A stretch of 64,000 nt of DNA, taken from contig NZ_CP118164.1 of NCBI RefSeq assembly GCF_028748185.1, forward strand, positions 6,101,814 to 6,165,813, written 5' to 3'. A program made the translations under genes and the position numbers. Shown one piece after another: positions 63,636-64,000 of this stretch. Position 1 is the first letter of the stretch, and every line of letters starts with the position of its first letter. This DNA comes from Bremerella sp. P1 (lineage in GTDB: Bacteria > Planctomycetota > Planctomycetia > Pirellulales > Pirellulaceae). The notes beneath the pieces are model-generated. The model had not been told where the DNA came from and did not search any database. It saw nothing but the letters and a program-made list of their open reading frames with translations.

Positions 63636-64000
63636 ATGTCGACCGAGACGATTTCCGTAAAGCAGGACATTCGGACACTTCGCCAAGCGGCGGCAGCAGC
63701 GTTTAAGAAACGGATGCAGGAGCAAGGGACGTGTGTCATCCGCCTTCTATCATCGCCCGGTTCGGGGAAAACAACACTTCTGGAGGAAACCGCAAAGCGT
63801 TTACGAGAACATCACAGCGTGGGAATCCTAGTGGGGGATATCGCCACGAATCGTGATGCGGAGCGACTGGCACCTTTGGTGACGACGGCACAAATCACTA
63901 CCGGTGGCGCCTGTCATTTGGAGTTGCCGCTCGTAGAAAAGATCTTGCCGCAATTGGGTAATCAATCCTTTGAGTTCCTATTCGTCGAAGATGTTGGAAA
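63636..64000 (+). CDS. hypB: Hydrogenase nickel-incorporation GTPase HypB, partial
   Basis: The gene is cut by the window end after 121 codons. The ATG at 63636 is preferred because AAGGA sits 8 bases upstream; another ATG at 63627 is in frame. The Walker A motif SSPGSGKTTLLEETAKRL and GDIATNRDAERL, then a metal-site-like GGACHLELPLV, identify HypB, the GTPase that loads nickel with HypA. It is the eighth gene of the hydrogenase operon, 11 bases after the large subunit. Confidence 0.9.
   Translation, partial: MSTETISVKQDIRTLRQAAAAAFKKRMQEQGTCVIRLLSSPGSGKTTLLEETAKRLREHHSVGILVGDIATNRDAERLAPLVTTAQITTGGACHLELPLVEKILPQLGNQSFEFLFVEDVG

Overview
The window reads as a chromosomal segment of a marine-type planctomycete, most likely of the Pirellulales. 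The basis is the combination of PSD1 (DUF1549/DUF1553) cytochromes paired with DUF1501 proteins, DUF1559 prepilin-like proteins, PVC-type membrane-bound dehydrogenases with CxxCH motifs, many Cys-type sulfatases, and an ECF sigma/FecR pair. No rRNA, tRNA, CRISPR array or complete insertion sequence was recognised. The assignment is inferred from gene content, not from a marker gene.

Positions 1-38729 form an accessory polysaccharide-degradation region. At 1-10439 (minus strand) PSD1 cytochromes alternate with DUF1501 proteins; the last unit runs off the left edge. At 10877-28000 lie five sulfatases, including a divergent group of three (two of them translationally coupled) and one fused to an alpha/beta-hydrolase esterase. 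With them are a large PVC-type cytochrome carrying an SGNH-like domain, a DUF1559/lipoprotein/sulfatase operon and a DUF1080-like secreted protein. Positions 28017-30119 encode two adjacent proteins that match the two halves of the plant Tm-1 protein family. Positions 30367-38729 (minus) form a chain: ECF sigma factor, FecR-type membrane protein, PSD1 cytochrome, DUF1501, DUF1559 and lipoprotein. The FecR protein and the neighbouring PSD1 cytochrome share a domain of about 200 residues.

Positions 39114-45500 (minus) hold a complete N-type (predicted Na+-translocating) F-ATPase operon in the order atpD-C-Q-R-B-E-F-A-G. Most genes overlap by 4 bases, and the c subunit carries two carboxylates. 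A PVC-type cytochrome and a dimethylformamidase large-subunit-like protein follow at 45606-49370.

Positions 49771-64000 hold a pyruvate/redox/hydrogen module organised around a 305-bp divergent intergenic region. Leftwards run ferredoxin-NADP reductase, PEP synthase, pyruvate:ferredoxin oxidoreductase and a dihydroorotate dehydrogenase-like protein. Rightwards run a group 3b-type NADP-linked [NiFe] hydrogenase (sulfhydrogenase type) with its maturation protease, HypA, a DNA-binding-domain-less cNMP-binding protein and HypB (cut by the window end). Together the genes suggest reversible electron flow between pyruvate, ferredoxin, NADPH and H2, plausibly for fermentation or redox balancing under low oxygen. 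The adjacent Na+ ATPase could provide ATP-driven sodium extrusion. That physiological picture is inference from gene content.
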